From Hyphomonas sp. (lineage in GTDB: Bacteria; Pseudomonadota; Alphaproteobacteria; Caulobacterales; Hyphomonadaceae), in the NCBI RefSeq assembly GCF_018402285.1, contig NZ_JAGYJH010000002.1:62001-126000 (forward strand): a stretch of 64,000 nucleotides of DNA, in the 5' to 3' direction. How positions within the stretch are numbered: the first letter of the stretch is position 1; each line of letters opens with the position of its first letter. The notes beneath the pieces were generated by a model. It was not told the DNA's origin, ran no database searches, and saw only the letters and a program-made list of their open reading frames with translations. The position numbers and the translations under genes are program-made. This document shows, one piece after another, positions 17,347 to 27,175 of this stretch.

Positions 17347-18636
17347 ATGACTGATCTGAAACGCATGACCCTAACCAGCGTTGCCTTGTGCGCGATTGTT
17401 GCCTCAGTGGCCAATGCGCAGGGCAATGATTTCTACAGCCGGGACAAGTACACTGCGGTTCAGGACCGCGCGCAGCCTGAATTCGACCCCGAGCCGGTGC
17501 GGCTTGGTGCGTTCATGGTGCGCCCGGTAGCCGAACTGGGTGTTGCATATTCAGACAACATTTTCGTTTCGTCCCAGGATGAGCAATCTGGGGCCATTGG
17601 CAACGCCGGCGTCGCGGCGACCGGGGCAACGACCTGGAGTGTTCATCAGGTCGGCTTTGATGTTTCAGCGCGCCGCAACGAGTATTTTGACCAGGGCAAC
17701 GAGTCCAATAATGACCTGCGCGCTCGCGTGAACGGAAGGCTGGATGTAACCCGGAACTTTTCCCTCGGCGGTGGCATCTATGCCGAAGAGCGGATTGAGC
17801 CCCGCACCGACATCACCAACGATTTCAGCCCGGATGAGCCGATCAGCGTTTCGGTGCAAGGCGCCGATGTGAGCCTGATCTATCAGAGCGACCGCGTCCG
17901 CTGGACAAATGGTCTGGGCATTCGCGAGGAAGACTATGGTAACAGCCGCCAGACTGGCACCGGCGCGCTGATCGACCAGACTTACCGTGACCGGACAGTC
18001 GTCGACGGGCGCACGCGCCTGTCCTATGCTGTCTCCCCCAACTTCGCTGTGTTTGGCCAGGCCACCTATGAGCAGCGCGAGCATGATGCGTTGCAGGATT
18101 TCGGTGGTATTCCCCGCTCACGCGACTCTGAAGGCTATACGGTTGCTGCCGGTGTCGATTTCGAGTTGGCTGCGCTGGTTCGCGGCGATGTCGCGGTGGG
18201 CTATCTGAAGGAAACCAGGAGCGATACTTTCTTCGAAGATGTTTCCGGTCTGTCTTTCGATGGCCGTCTGCAATGGTTCCCTACTGAACTCACCACCTTC
18301 ACTTTCACCGGCACCCGCCGCGTGACGGATACAGGCTTCTTCTCCTCTCCGACAGCGGTTCAGACCCGCGGCGGTTTCCGCGTCGATCATGAGCTTCGTC
18401 GCAACATCGTACTGCGGGGGGATGCCATCTACCGCGTCACTGATTTTGAAGGCATCGACCGGGAAGATGAAGCAACAGAGTTTGGCGTCTCAGCCATCTA
18501 CAAGGTCAACCGCCGTGTGCACTTTGATGTCTTCCTCAATCGGCTTGATCGTGATGTGACCGGTGTCGATGTGTTCGGAGATCCTTCTTTTGGCGTGACC
18601 CGGGCGGGCGTCGGCGTTCGTCTGTTCCCGTACTGA
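17347..18636 (+). CDS. Outer-membrane beta-barrel protein of an exopolysaccharide locus (BBP2-like)
   Basis: The N-terminus MTDLKRMTLTSVALCAIVASVANAQG is a classic Sec signal peptide with cleavage after ANA or AQG. The rest is rich in alternating polar/aromatic strands (for example FDVSARRNEYFDQGN, ATYEQREHD), ends in a C-terminal aromatic residue (GVRLFPY) and has no cysteine-rich or enzymatic motif. This fits the putative beta-barrel porin 2 family often found beside Wzc genes. It probably takes part in polymer secretion or anchoring across the outer membrane. Starts at GTG 17329 or ATG 17335 are possible; I chose 17347 because it gives the tidiest signal peptide. It is followed by a Wzc gene with a hairpin in between. 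Confidence 0.78.
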   Translation: MTDLKRMTLTSVALCAIVASVANAQGNDFYSRDKYTAVQDRAQPEFDPEPVRLGAFMVRPVAELGVAYSDNIFVSSQDEQSGAIGNAGVAATGATTWSVHQVGFDVSARRNEYFDQGNESNNDLRARVNGRLDVTRNFSLGGGIYAEERIEPRTDITNDFSPDEPISVSVQGADVSLIYQSDRVRWTNGLGIREEDYGNSRQTGTGALIDQTYRDRTVVDGRTRLSYAVSPNFAVFGQATYEQREHDALQDFGGIPRSRDSEGYTVAAGVDFELAALVRGDVAVGYLKETRSDTFFEDVSGLSFDGRLQWFPTELTTFTFTGTRRVTDTGFFSSPTAVQTRGGFRVDHELRRNIVLRGDAIYRVTDFEGIDREDEATEFGVSAIYKVNRRVHFDVFLNRLDRDVTGVDVFGDPSFGVTRAGVGVRLFPY

Positions 18637-18646
18637 TACTTCCCTG

Positions 18647-18671
18647 GGAAGCCCGCATCCTGGGGGCTTCC
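18647..18671 (+). terminator. Hairpin between barrel gene and Wzc gene
   Basis: An 8-base perfect stem, GGAAGCCC pairing with GGGCTTCC, with a 9-base loop, starts 10 bases after the barrel stop codon. No U-run follows, so it may be an attenuating or mRNA-stabilising structure rather than a true intrinsic terminator. It would separate expression of the abundant barrel protein from that of the downstream kinase. Confidence 0.45.
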
Positions 18672-18694
18672 AGAACCTTTCCAGAGACCCAGCC

Positions 18695-21100
18695 TTGACC
18701 AAGTCATACACTATCGAGCTTCCCTCCAGCGTCGGTTCCGGCGGAAACTCGGGCGCGCAGGACATCAACCTCTTCGACATCAAGTCGCTTATGGGGATGA
18801 TCTACCGGCGCTTCTGGCTGATCTTTGCCGGGTTCATAACCGTGTTCGGCCTGGTGGCGTACATGACCTTCACGCAGACGCCGACCTACCGGGCGCAGGC
18901 GGTGATCCAGCTTGATACCAACCAGATCAATGTCATCGACCTTGGGGAGCTGTTTTCCGGAGTCGGCGGGGCAACAACTTCTGTCATTGATACCGAAGTA
19001 CGGATCATAGGGTCCAGGACCCTTTTGTCCCGCGTGGCGCAAGAGCAGAACCTGATACAGGATCCGGAGTTCAACTGGACGCTTCAGCCCAGGAAGGAGA
19101 GCTTTGTCTCGTCGGCTCGGAAAACGGTCGTTGGGCTGCTGGGCGGAGACACTTCTGAAAAAGATCCTTTCGCAGGAATGACACCTGCGCAGAAGGAGAA
19201 CGCCCTGTTCGAAGGTGCCGTCGGAACACTGATGAACAAGGTACGCGTTGGCCGCATCGGCACGACCTATCTGCTCACCGTGGAGGTGACCAGCACATCG
19301 CCGGAGACCGCCGCGCGCCTCGCCAATGAGGTTGCCGAACAATACAGGGTCCAGCAGCTTGAAAAGAAATACGAAGCCACCCGGAAAGCCACTGAATGGC
19401 TTCTGGAGCGTGTGACGGGCCTGCGCGACGAGGTTGAGGAGAAAGAGCAGAATGTAGAACGCTTTCGCTCTGAAACCGGCCTGCTTGAGGCTCAGGGCAC
19501 AACCCTGACAGAACAGCAGATCGCCTTCCTGACCGGCCAGCGCGGACAGGCCCAGATCGAAGTGGACCGGGCCAGGGCGAGATATGAAAGCATGCGCCGC
19601 CAGATCGACAGCGGCGCTGGCGTCGAGGGTGTCTCGGAAGTCATCAACTCCGACCTCATCAACAGCCTCAAGACCCAGCGGTCCGAAATCCTGCGCCGCG
19701 TCGCCGAGTTGGAAACGCGCGTCGGAGACCGCCACCCCGACCTCATCAGTGCGCGCAATGAAGTGACTGACATCGAGCGGCAGATGAATGCCGAGATGAA
19801 CCGCATCGCGGCCAACCTTGAAAGTGACCTGCAGGTGGCGCAGGCTCAGCTCAACTCAATTCAGGGTGAGATCGGCCGCTCGACATCCCAGCTTCGAGGC
19901 AACAATGTCAGCCTTGTCCGCCTGCGCGAGCTTGAGCGTGATGCCGAGACCAGCCGTGTAATGCTTGAAGAGTTTCTGGCCCGCTCCAAGCAGACGCGGG
20001 AACAGGACGCTCTGATTACTGCCGATTCCAGCATCCTCTCCACGGCATCTGTTCCGCGCGCGCCTGCTTCCCCGCGCGTCTTCTTCAACTTGCTTTTGGG
20101 CTGCATTCTGGGCGTGGTCATCGGGGCCGCTCTGGCGGTTGTCACGGAACTGTTCGATGCAAATATCAGCACGGCAGAAGATGTCGAGATCAAGCTCGGG
20201 GCCAATCCGATCGGGTCTGTGCCGCTGATCCGCACGGCAGGTTTTCTCGGGCTTGGTCAGACGAGTCCGGCAGACGTCCTTGTCGAGAATCCGCTGTCGG
20301 CTTATGCGGAAAGCATCCGCTATCTCCGTGCGGCGATTGCCTTCTCCGACCTCGACAGTGAAACCAAGACGGTGGCGATTACTTCGTCGCTGCCCGATGA
20401 AGGTAAAACCAGCCTGGCGCTGAGCCTCGGCCGGATGTCTGCGATGTCCGGGTCTCGCACCCTGGTGATCGATGGCGACTTCCGCCGTCGCCAACTTACC
20501 GAAATGGCTGGGCTGAAACCCGAAACAGGCCTTGTGGAACATCTCTTCGGGGCGTGCCAACTGTCCGACGCCATCGTTAAGGATCGCAAGACGATGCTGG
20601 ACATCCTGCCCCTCTCGCTGGACGGGCATACGCCCCACGATGTTTTCGGCACGCGCGCCTTTGACGAGCTGCTCGAACGCCTGAGGTCGATGTATGACAT
20701 CATCCTGATTGATACGGGGCCGCTCTTGCTGATGGCTGAGGCGCGTGTCGTCGCAGGCAAGGTCGACAAGGCGATCCTTGTTGTGCGCTGGCGCCAGACC
20801 ACGCGGTCGGCCGCCCGTCAGTCGCTCACCCTGCTGCGCAATTTCAATGCCGACCTTCTGGGCGTGACCCTCAACATGGTAGACCTCGATCGCCGCCGAC
20901 ATCATCGCGATCCGGGGGCCACGTATAAGGCCTATCGCAAATACTACCAGATGGAAGCCAAGCCGGGCCTTTTCGGCTGGTCGAAACCCAAGTCGCCGAA
21001 GCCCAACACCAAAGGCCCCAAATCCTCCGTCGCAGTCCAGGTGCCGCCGTCCAAGGCCAGTAAGCTCACTGACCCGGCCGACCGGATTTCGGCCGAATAG
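18695..21100 (+). CDS. Polysaccharide co-polymerase / tyrosine autokinase (Wzc family)
   Basis: An 801-residue PCP2a protein. The Wzz domain opens with a membrane helix (about residues 38-58, FWLIFAGFITVFGLVAYMTF), a long periplasmic coiled-coil region follows (about 190-430), and a second helix lies near 460-485. The cytoplasmic BY-kinase has the Walker A variant SSLPDEGKTSLA, Walker A' VIDGDFRRRQL and Walker B ILIDTGPLL. The tail carries a Tyr cluster (YKAYRKYYQ), the expected autophosphorylation site, then a Lys/Pro-rich end. It controls chain length and export of the polymer together with an outer-membrane exporter not seen here. The frame starts at a TTG with a weak ribosome site; the next ATG would sit inside the cytoplasmic leader, so the start is uncertain. 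Confidence 0.9.
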   Translation: MTKSYTIELPSSVGSGGNSGAQDINLFDIKSLMGMIYRRFWLIFAGFITVFGLVAYMTFTQTPTYRAQAVIQLDTNQINVIDLGELFSGVGGATTSVIDTEVRIIGSRTLLSRVAQEQNLIQDPEFNWTLQPRKESFVSSARKTVVGLLGGDTSEKDPFAGMTPAQKENALFEGAVGTLMNKVRVGRIGTTYLLTVEVTSTSPETAARLANEVAEQYRVQQLEKKYEATRKATEWLLERVTGLRDEVEEKEQNVERFRSETGLLEAQGTTLTEQQIAFLTGQRGQAQIEVDRARARYESMRRQIDSGAGVEGVSEVINSDLINSLKTQRSEILRRVAELETRVGDRHPDLISARNEVTDIERQMNAEMNRIAANLESDLQVAQAQLNSIQGEIGRSTSQLRGNNVSLVRLRELERDAETSRVMLEEFLARSKQTREQDALITADSSILSTASVPRAPASPRVFFNLLLGCILGVVIGAALAVVTELFDANISTAEDVEIKLGANPIGSVPLIRTAGFLGLGQTSPADVLVENPLSAYAESIRYLRAAIAFSDLDSETKTVAITSSLPDEGKTSLALSLGRMSAMSGSRTLVIDGDFRRRQLTEMAGLKPETGLVEHLFGACQLSDAIVKDRKTMLDILPLSLDGHTPHDVFGTRAFDELLERLRSMYDIILIDTGPLLLMAEARVVAGKVDKAILVVRWRQTTRSAARQSLTLLRNFNADLLGVTLNMVDLDRRRHHRDPGATYKAYRKYYQMEAKPGLFGWSKPKSPKPNTKGPKSSVAVQVPPSKASKLTDPADRISAE

Positions 21101-21175
21101 GCAGCGCAGGTTCGGGAACAGGTGACAAGTCGTGGGGCGCGTATGCTTTACCGGCCCGCATCACGGGGACCAAGT

Positions 21176-22315
21176 ATGACGAGGATCGCCTTCTTCGGCC
21201 ATGATGCTGCAGATGCAGCGATCCGCCGGCGTGTGCGGGCGTTTCAGGATGATGGCTTTGAAGTCACCGGCTTCATGATGCGCCGGCGTGAGCCGCTGGA
21301 TCTTGAGTGGGAAAATATTGACCTCGGGGAGACACGCGACGCAGCCTTCCTGCAGCGGATCTGCCAGGTTTTCCGGGGTGCACGGATTGCGGCGGATGCA
21401 GGCAGCCCGCTTCACTCAGCCAATGTGATCTATGCGCGCAATCTTGATATGCTGGCCTGCGCCTTTCTGGCCAAACGCCATGCCCGGCTGAAGACGCCCG
21501 TTATCTATGAATGCCTCGACATCCACCGACTGCTGTGCCGGAAGGATTTGATCGGGATAGGCCTGCGAGCCATAGAGGGCTGGCTGCTTCGGCGTTCGCA
21601 GGCGCTGGTGGTCTCTTCGCCCGCCTATCTGAAACAGCATTTCGAGCGCTACTATCCCGGCACGGCCCGGAGCCATCTATTGGAGAACCGCCTTTCCGGC
21701 CACGCTGGCTACGGCGCGCGCGCTGCAGGCCGCCAGAGCGGCATACCGGGGCGCCTTCGCCTTGGCTGGGTCGGAAATCTCCGCTGTCAGAGGTCACTTG
21801 ATCTGCTTTGCCAGCTGGCCGACCAGTTCGGCCCACAGGTCGAAATCCGTTTGCACGGCGTGCCCGCACTGACCGAAATCCCTGATTTCGAGACTATGAT
21901 CAGTTCACGGAAGAACATCGCCTTTTTTGGACGGTACAGGTCTCCGGAAGATCTTCCCGGCATCTATGCCGGCCTCGATGCGGTCTGGTCGGGCGACTTC
22001 ATGGAGGCGGGGCTCAATTCTACCTGGCTGCTGCCAAACCGTATTTATGAAGGGGGCTATTATTGTGTGCCGCCTATCGCGTCGGCTGGCACCGAGACGG
22101 CCCTGTGGATTGCCCGCCATAACTGTGGTTTTGTGCTGGAGGAGCCTCTGAGCCAGACCCTGCCGGCGCTGGCGGCGGACCTGCTGCAAGATGCCTCCCG
22201 CCTGTCCGAGTATTCCGGCGCTCTGGAAGCCCTGCCCGAAGAGACCTTCATCCAGCCCCCGGGCTTCCTGTCCCAGATCATCGATCCGGTGGTGAACGAG
22301 AAGCAGGCTTCATGA
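21176..22315 (+). CDS. GT-B glycosyltransferase (GT4-like)
   Basis: The ATG at 21176 has GGGGA 7 bases upstream and yields MTRIAFFGHDAADAAIRRRV, a natural Rossmann start; an upstream in-frame start at 21122 is less likely. A GT-B pattern follows: the acceptor half contains VIYARNLDMLACAFLAK and PVIYECLDIHRL, and the donor half begins RLGWVGNLRCQRS with a late FMEAGLNSTWLLPNRIYEGG region standing where GT4 enzymes bind the nucleotide sugar. It has no membrane segments. It lies 75 bases after the Wzc gene in the same direction and should add a sugar to the repeat unit. Specificity cannot be read from sequence. Confidence 0.8.
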   Translation: MTRIAFFGHDAADAAIRRRVRAFQDDGFEVTGFMMRRREPLDLEWENIDLGETRDAAFLQRICQVFRGARIAADAGSPLHSANVIYARNLDMLACAFLAKRHARLKTPVIYECLDIHRLLCRKDLIGIGLRAIEGWLLRRSQALVVSSPAYLKQHFERYYPGTARSHLLENRLSGHAGYGARAAGRQSGIPGRLRLGWVGNLRCQRSLDLLCQLADQFGPQVEIRLHGVPALTEIPDFETMISSRKNIAFFGRYRSPEDLPGIYAGLDAVWSGDFMEAGLNSTWLLPNRIYEGGYYCVPPIASAGTETALWIARHNCGFVLEEPLSQTLPALAADLLQDASRLSEYSGALEALPEETFIQPPGFLSQIIDPVVNEKQAS

Positions 22316-22384
22316 TCTTTGCAGCTTTCTGCCGTATGGTCTCCCGATATGGCCGCACAGATGGCCAGGTTTCGGAGGTTTCTT

Positions 22385-23668
22385 GTGTCTGATTCCGCAT
22401 ACGCCCGCAAAAGCGCGACTGTCGAGCCAGCCTATGTGAACCTCTACTCTGTCCAGAAGGGCGCTGGGTGGCCTGAGCAGGCGTTCGTCACCCTGTGGAT
22501 GTTCATCATCTATCTGCCGCTCGACCAGTTCTCGCCGCTTCGTTATCTTTGCATCCTCGGATTTCTGGCGATCATGGTCCATGACTACAAGCGCCTGATG
22601 CCCCTTCTTCTGAAGTGCTGGCCGCTTTATATCTTAGCCATCTTGGGCCTTATCTCCATGGGGTGGTCGCCTTATCCGTCACAGGCTATGCGTCAGGGCG
22701 TACTCTTGTTCCTGTCAGCGTTCGTCATAGTCGTGATCGCGGGCCGTCTTACAACACGCCAGACCCTCAGGGCGGTAATGTTTGCGGGCATGCTGACCAC
22801 GATCATTGTGGCCCCCAACTGGGCGACGTTCCAGTATGGTGGGGAGTATTACGGCAGCAAGAACTATTTTGCCCTCCATATGCTATTCTGCATGCTCCTT
22901 AGCCTGATTGCCGCGCTGGACGATAAGGAGGCCGCCCCCATCCGGCTTCTGGCCTTGCCGTTCATTCCGGTTTGTTTCCTCTTTATCGTGCTGGCAGAGT
23001 CGGCGACAGCGCTGGTGTTTGCTGTATTGGGAGGCGCCGGGTTAGTCGCAATCAAGCTGTTTTGGTCACCGGCTTCCAAGGTGCAGGGTTTGCCCTTCTT
23101 GGTGATTTTGCTTGGGCTGATAGCCGCTCTTATTGGGGCCATTGTCGTCCTGAACCTGCCGCAGAACAGCTTCGTAGAGTGGTTCCTTGACCTTGTTGGA
23201 AAGGATCCGACGCTGACCGGTCGGACAGCCCTCTGGGAAGGCGCGCGCCTGGCCGCCCAGGAGCGGCCCTGGCTCGGCGTCGGGTTGGAGGGCTTCTGGC
23301 AATACGATACCGGCGCAGCGCAGACGCTGAACATAAATGACTTTAAACCCGTCGGTACAAAGCTGACTTTCCACAGTGCCTATTGGGAAGTCCGCGTGCA
23401 TCTCGGCTATATCGGATTGGCGCTGTTTGTGACTTATCTGACTTGGACGTCTCTCAGAATGCTATTGCTCTGGCTCCGGGACGGCTCCTTGCTGAACTCT
23501 GCGCTGCTGGTTTTGCTGGCCGTCAATCTGACCATGAGTTTCACCGAATCTTCCCTTTGGCAGACATTCACAACCCCGGTGTTTATGCAGGGGCTCGCCG
23601 GGATCGCGGCTTTCAGACTTTACGATCCCAAACTGGAAGGCCGCGCACGCATTGTCTCGAGATCGTAA
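22385..23668 (+). CDS. O-antigen ligase/polymerase family membrane protein (Wzy/WaaL-like)
   Basis: I place the start at GTG 22385, since GGAGG sits 7 bases upstream; in-frame TTG 22319 and ATG 22349 lack this. The protein (427 residues) has about ten to twelve hydrophobic helices and a large periplasmic loop between about 260 and 340 with the family pattern GRTALWEGARLAAQERPWLG and GVGLEGFWQYD, followed by HSAYWEVRVHLGYIG. This is the Wzy_C signature of polymerases and ligases. With Wzc nearby, polymerisation of exopolysaccharide repeat units is the likely role; ligation to lipid A core is the alternative. Confidence 0.85.
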   Translation: MSDSAYARKSATVEPAYVNLYSVQKGAGWPEQAFVTLWMFIIYLPLDQFSPLRYLCILGFLAIMVHDYKRLMPLLLKCWPLYILAILGLISMGWSPYPSQAMRQGVLLFLSAFVIVVIAGRLTTRQTLRAVMFAGMLTTIIVAPNWATFQYGGEYYGSKNYFALHMLFCMLLSLIAALDDKEAAPIRLLALPFIPVCFLFIVLAESATALVFAVLGGAGLVAIKLFWSPASKVQGLPFLVILLGLIAALIGAIVVLNLPQNSFVEWFLDLVGKDPTLTGRTALWEGARLAAQERPWLGVGLEGFWQYDTGAAQTLNINDFKPVGTKLTFHSAYWEVRVHLGYIGLALFVTYLTWTSLRMLLLWLRDGSLLNSALLVLLAVNLTMSFTESSLWQTFTTPVFMQGLAGIAAFRLYDPKLEGRARIVSRS

Positions 23669-23699
23669 CGGTAGTTCTCCCATTTTTATGCGGCTGAAT

Positions 23700-24560
23700 T
23701 GCGGGACTTCACGCGGCAAGTGCCAGCTTGGCTGCGCCAGTGTTCGGCTCATGGCGGGGATCATGCCACCGATGCCCATCTTCGGGCGCTCATTGTTGTA
23801 AGTCCATAGCCAGCTGGTGGCGTCTTCCTTGACCTCCTCGATCGTGTTGAAGATGAACTGGCTGAGCCATTCCTGGCGGACCGTCCGACTGGGGCGCTCG
23901 ACATAGGCATTCTGCTGCAGCTTGCCGGGCTGGATGTAGAAGATCCCGAGGCCATGCTTTGCCGCCCAGCTTTGTAGCGCGGCGCTGACATTTTTCGGGG
24001 CCAGTGTCGACGCGAGGGCACATCGGTGTCCCGCGCCACCCGATGATCTGGTTGAGCGTGCGCACCACGCGGGCTGCCAGTAGGGAGAGGTCGAGTTCAA
24101 TGGCAAGGCTCTCGCGATTGACGTCATCAAGCACGTTCAGTGTCCGGAAGGATCGCCCATCACTGAGTTGGTCAGCCATGCGCCGAAGGCAGGCGAAGCC
24201 AACTCCATCGACCACATTGCGTTCGGCCGCTCTGGAACCGCCAGCGCTGCAGGCACGCCCTTCTTCGGCCCGTTCAGCGAAAAATCGCGGTGCGATTTCC
24301 ATTCCGCCCCACCTTCCGCCAACGATTTGACGACGCCTGCCTGCGGCTCATATCTGACATTAGCGACGCGTCCCTGCCGTCATGCTTGCTGCGCCAGTTG
24401 TTACAGGTCGCTTTTCTGATCCCATGCCCGCGGCACAGATCAGGCGCAGGCACGCCGTACGCGCCCAGCTTCAGGATCGCCAGGTTCGGCGGCTCGGTAA
24501 ATCCCGATCTGTCGGTAGCGCCTGCCTTCGGTTCATTCTCCTCTTCGTCGATGACCAACG
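23700..24560 (-). mobile_element. Decayed IS3-family insertion sequence (IS407-like), frameshifted
   Basis: Transposase remnants lie in several minus-strand frames. The OrfA part (about 24330-24520) reads ILKLGAYGVPAPDLCRGHGI then ATCNNWRSKHDGRDASL. OrfB pieces follow: [20 protein letters not shown] and LNQIIGWRG in one frame, then [36 protein letters not shown] in another. The DDE core between them is broken by a frameshift near 24020 and the normal stop is lost, so the end of the frame runs into the neighbouring gene. No terminal repeats could be placed with confidence. It is inactive and marks the left border of the minus-strand glycan block. Confidence 0.75.
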
Positions 24561-24663
24561 CCGGAGACGCTTAGTTTTCAAGCCGTTTGATTTCAGGGAG
24601 GATTACCGCCAGGCCCGTTACAACGGTTTCATAGAGGGTTGGTTTTACAGTCTGAAGCCAGAG

Positions 24664-26277
24664 TTAACGGGCGTAGAGGGTGATGCGGGTGGAGGGTGCT
24701 TCCAGGATAACGAAGTCCGCCGCGTTGCCCTGGATGTTGGCCTCGCTCGAGTTACGAAAGCCAAGCGCGGCTAGCCTTGCTTCAATCTTTTCTTCGTAGC
24801 CGTCGGGGCAGAAGGCGCGGATGAACATGACCTGATCGTCGTTCGACAGAGCAGCCTCCAGGCCACCTTCGATGAGCCATCCACCCCCGAGGGCGGCGTC
24901 GATCTCTCTGGCATTCGCAGCTCGCAGCCAGCTCATGCCCATGCGGGCCGCCTGCCAGTATTCGGGGCCTTTGTAATGGAGCACCTCGCTGCCCCGGGCA
25001 TAGAGTATGCGTCCCTGCCTGCGGGCTTCCCAGGCGGCGGCCGTCTGGAAATGCACGCAGGTTAGCGTAGGGGCGGCGTCAAAGCCGTTCTGCTCGGCAA
25101 AGGCGTAGGCGCCGGGAAAGTCTTCAAGTTTGACACGGTGCGCCAGTTCGTAGGCTGATGAGATGAAGGCAGCGACGGCCAGCAGCGCGCCCGTGACGGT
25201 CATTGCGCGAATGGGCTTAAGACGAGATAGCGCGTAACCGGCTCCCAGCGTTACACCAATTATGCTGGGCAGGAAAATGCGGTTGCCAAAGATCGGCTGG
25301 CGCAGATGCATTGCCATGATAACCAACGGGTAGGCGATTATGAGCCCAGCGAGAAGCAGGGCAAGGCCCTTGCGGCCGCTAAGCCAGGCAATGGGAATGG
25401 ATAGAGTGGCAAGGGCGTAGAGAATAGCCTCGAAGGGCAGGGACAGATTGGCAAGGCCAGGGAAGCCGGTGACATTGCGGTAGTACCAGTGAACAAGGCT
25501 GAGTGGGATGCCATCGGCGAGACCGGGAAACGTGCCCGAGGCACCGGAGATGGCGATCAGCCAGGGCAGGGTGAGCACGAAAAGGATAACATTGCGAAGT
25601 AACCAGGCGCGCATAAAGCGCAGCCGGGCGGCTTCATCCTGTCCGCTCAGCAGGCCGCCGGCGAGACTTGAAAAGCCGATGAGTGCCATGGCAATCAGGC
25701 CAATGATGTGGCTGTAGATCGCAAATCCGCCGCCAATGATGTAAAGCGCGGCATAGATGGCCGGTCGACGCGCGTCGTGAACGACATGGCCAAGGGCGCC
25801 CCATACGGCGAGGATCAGCCCGAACACCACATATGGATACATCCGGGCGTCCTGGCTGAAATAAATATGGCCCGTAGAGAACGCGAACAGCAAACCGACA
25901 AAGATAGCTGCCCGGGCCGACAGTATGTCCCGTGTGGCCAGCATCAGGGCTGCCACCGATAGCGAACCGAAGAAGGCAACAGGCACGCGCGCAGCCGAGG
26001 TGTCGGGATTGATGAGGTACCAGACTCGCTGGATCACCCAGGTAAGGCTCGGATGGTTATCGATGTCTTCCCACAGGATGGCACCAAAATCCAGCCGGGC
26101 GAAAGCGAGCGTAACGGCTTCATCCATCCAGATGGGCGCGCCGCCCAGATTCCAGAAGCGCAGGACCGTCCCCGCGCCGACAATAGCGAAAAACCATAGC
26201 CACCAGCGGGCCACGGGCGCCTCTTCAGCCGCGACGAAAGCCTGCGCGCGCGTTTTCGCGTTGGTGATCCAGCCCAT
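24664..26277 (-). CDS. Glycosyltransferase family 39 (ArnT/PMT-like membrane protein)
   Basis: A 537-residue polytopic protein. After the first helix come the family hallmarks: the acidic motif GGAPIWMDEAVT in the first periplasmic loop, NHPSLTWVIQRVW, then FSQDARMYPYVVF. About ten further helices and a soluble C-terminal domain (from about 385) follow. Enzymes of this fold move a sugar from a polyprenyl-phosphate donor to lipid, glycan or protein on the periplasmic face. The GT2-GtrA pair at the other end of this gene block could make such a donor. It is the last gene of the minus-strand run, 24 bases after the sulfotransferase. Confidence 0.85.
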   Translation of the reverse strand: MGWITNAKTRAQAFVAAEEAPVARWWLWFFAIVGAGTVLRFWNLGGAPIWMDEAVTLAFARLDFGAILWEDIDNHPSLTWVIQRVWYLINPDTSAARVPVAFFGSLSVAALMLATRDILSARAAIFVGLLFAFSTGHIYFSQDARMYPYVVFGLILAVWGALGHVVHDARRPAIYAALYIIGGGFAIYSHIIGLIAMALIGFSSLAGGLLSGQDEAARLRFMRAWLLRNVILFVLTLPWLIAISGASGTFPGLADGIPLSLVHWYYRNVTGFPGLANLSLPFEAILYALATLSIPIAWLSGRKGLALLLAGLIIAYPLVIMAMHLRQPIFGNRIFLPSIIGVTLGAGYALSRLKPIRAMTVTGALLAVAAFISSAYELAHRVKLEDFPGAYAFAEQNGFDAAPTLTCVHFQTAAAWEARRQGRILYARGSEVLHYKGPEYWQAARMGMSWLRAANAREIDAALGGGWLIEGGLEAALSNDDQVMFIRAFCPDGYEEKIEARLAALGFRNSSEANIQGNAADFVILEAPSTRITLYAR

Positions 26278-26301
26278 GATGCCCTCCCGGAAAGAGCCTG
26301 A

Positions 26302-27165
26302 TCAATGCCTTTCCTGCCTATGGGGGGCAGAGGCGTAACCAAGCCTTTCCATCATTTCATAGAAGCCGGATGGAAGGTCTGCAAGCTGCTCCGCGGTTAG
26401 ACTGGCGCGGCCACGGCCGATAGAATCCGGCGTGATGGGGCGCGTGACGGCTGCGTGATGGGCATGGCGCTCGACATCTGCAAGCCGCTCGGGCACGCGG
26501 ATCAGATGGCCGGGTTCGAAACTCAGGCCGGCCCAGGCGAAGATGCGACGGAAGACATCTTCCGGTTCAGTCACCAGGTCTTCGTAGGAAATAGTGAGGG
26601 GGGGGCGGTCTGTATTCTTGAGGTGCTGCAGGCAGGCAGTGTTTGCATCGACCCAGCGTTGGGCAGAGCTGCGGATGTCGCGCATGTCGGCCTTTACCTG
26701 CGAAGCGACAACATCAAGGCCATCGCGCTTGAGGTAAAGATACCATGCATCGGGATAAGCTTTGACGATGTCTTTCAGATGGTAGGTGTTCCAGGGTGTC
26801 TTGTCGCCCCAGCGGTCAGATGTGAAGCCGTGTTCCTTTGCCATGAAGGCGTAGAGCGCATTGTAGAAGTGACGCAGTGTGCGCTGGTCCTTCGGTGCAT
26901 CTTCCAACGCTTTGGTTAGCGGGGTGAAGCTGTCGATCTCGAAATCAGCGCGGTGGGGATGGCGGTCGAAGAAGGCACAGGCGAGCCAAATCTTTTCGCG
27001 CCAGGTGAGGCGGTGCCATTTGGACCAGCGCGAAATTATTTCGCCGAAAACATAGGTTTCCGGCGGGATGTAGATCTGGCCAGAGGCCATCAGTACACGG
27101 CGGGTTAGTGTATTGCCGGAACGGGGGGCGCCGATGATGAAAAGAGGCGGGGTCTGAGAGGTCAT
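26302..27165 (-). CDS. PAPS-dependent sulfotransferase family protein
   Basis: The ATG at 27165 gives MTSQTPPLFIIGAPRSGNTL, placing the 5'-phosphosulfate loop (GAPRSGNT) right at the N-terminus as in bona fide sulfotransferases; the longer open frame upstream is a shadow of the neighbouring gene. The 287-residue length, the DRWGDKTPWNTYHL region (putative catalytic/acceptor zone), the YLYLKRDGLDVVAS 3'-phosphate motif and the late TISYEDLVTEPEDVF all fit. It would sulfate a hydroxyl on a sugar or lipid in the cytoplasm. In this gene block a glycan repeat unit is the likely acceptor. It lies 10 bases after the upstream GT-B gene, so the two are cotranscribed. Confidence 0.85.
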   Translation of the reverse strand: MTSQTPPLFIIGAPRSGNTLTRRVLMASGQIYIPPETYVFGEIISRWSKWHRLTWREKIWLACAFFDRHPHRADFEIDSFTPLTKALEDAPKDQRTLRHFYNALYAFMAKEHGFTSDRWGDKTPWNTYHLKDIVKAYPDAWYLYLKRDGLDVVASQVKADMRDIRSSAQRWVDANTACLQHLKNTDRPPLTISYEDLVTEPEDVFRRIFAWAGLSFEPGHLIRVPERLADVERHAHHAAVTRPITPDSIGRGRASLTAEQLADLPSGFYEMMERLGYASAPHRQERH

Positions 27166-27175
27166 GAAGGGGTGC

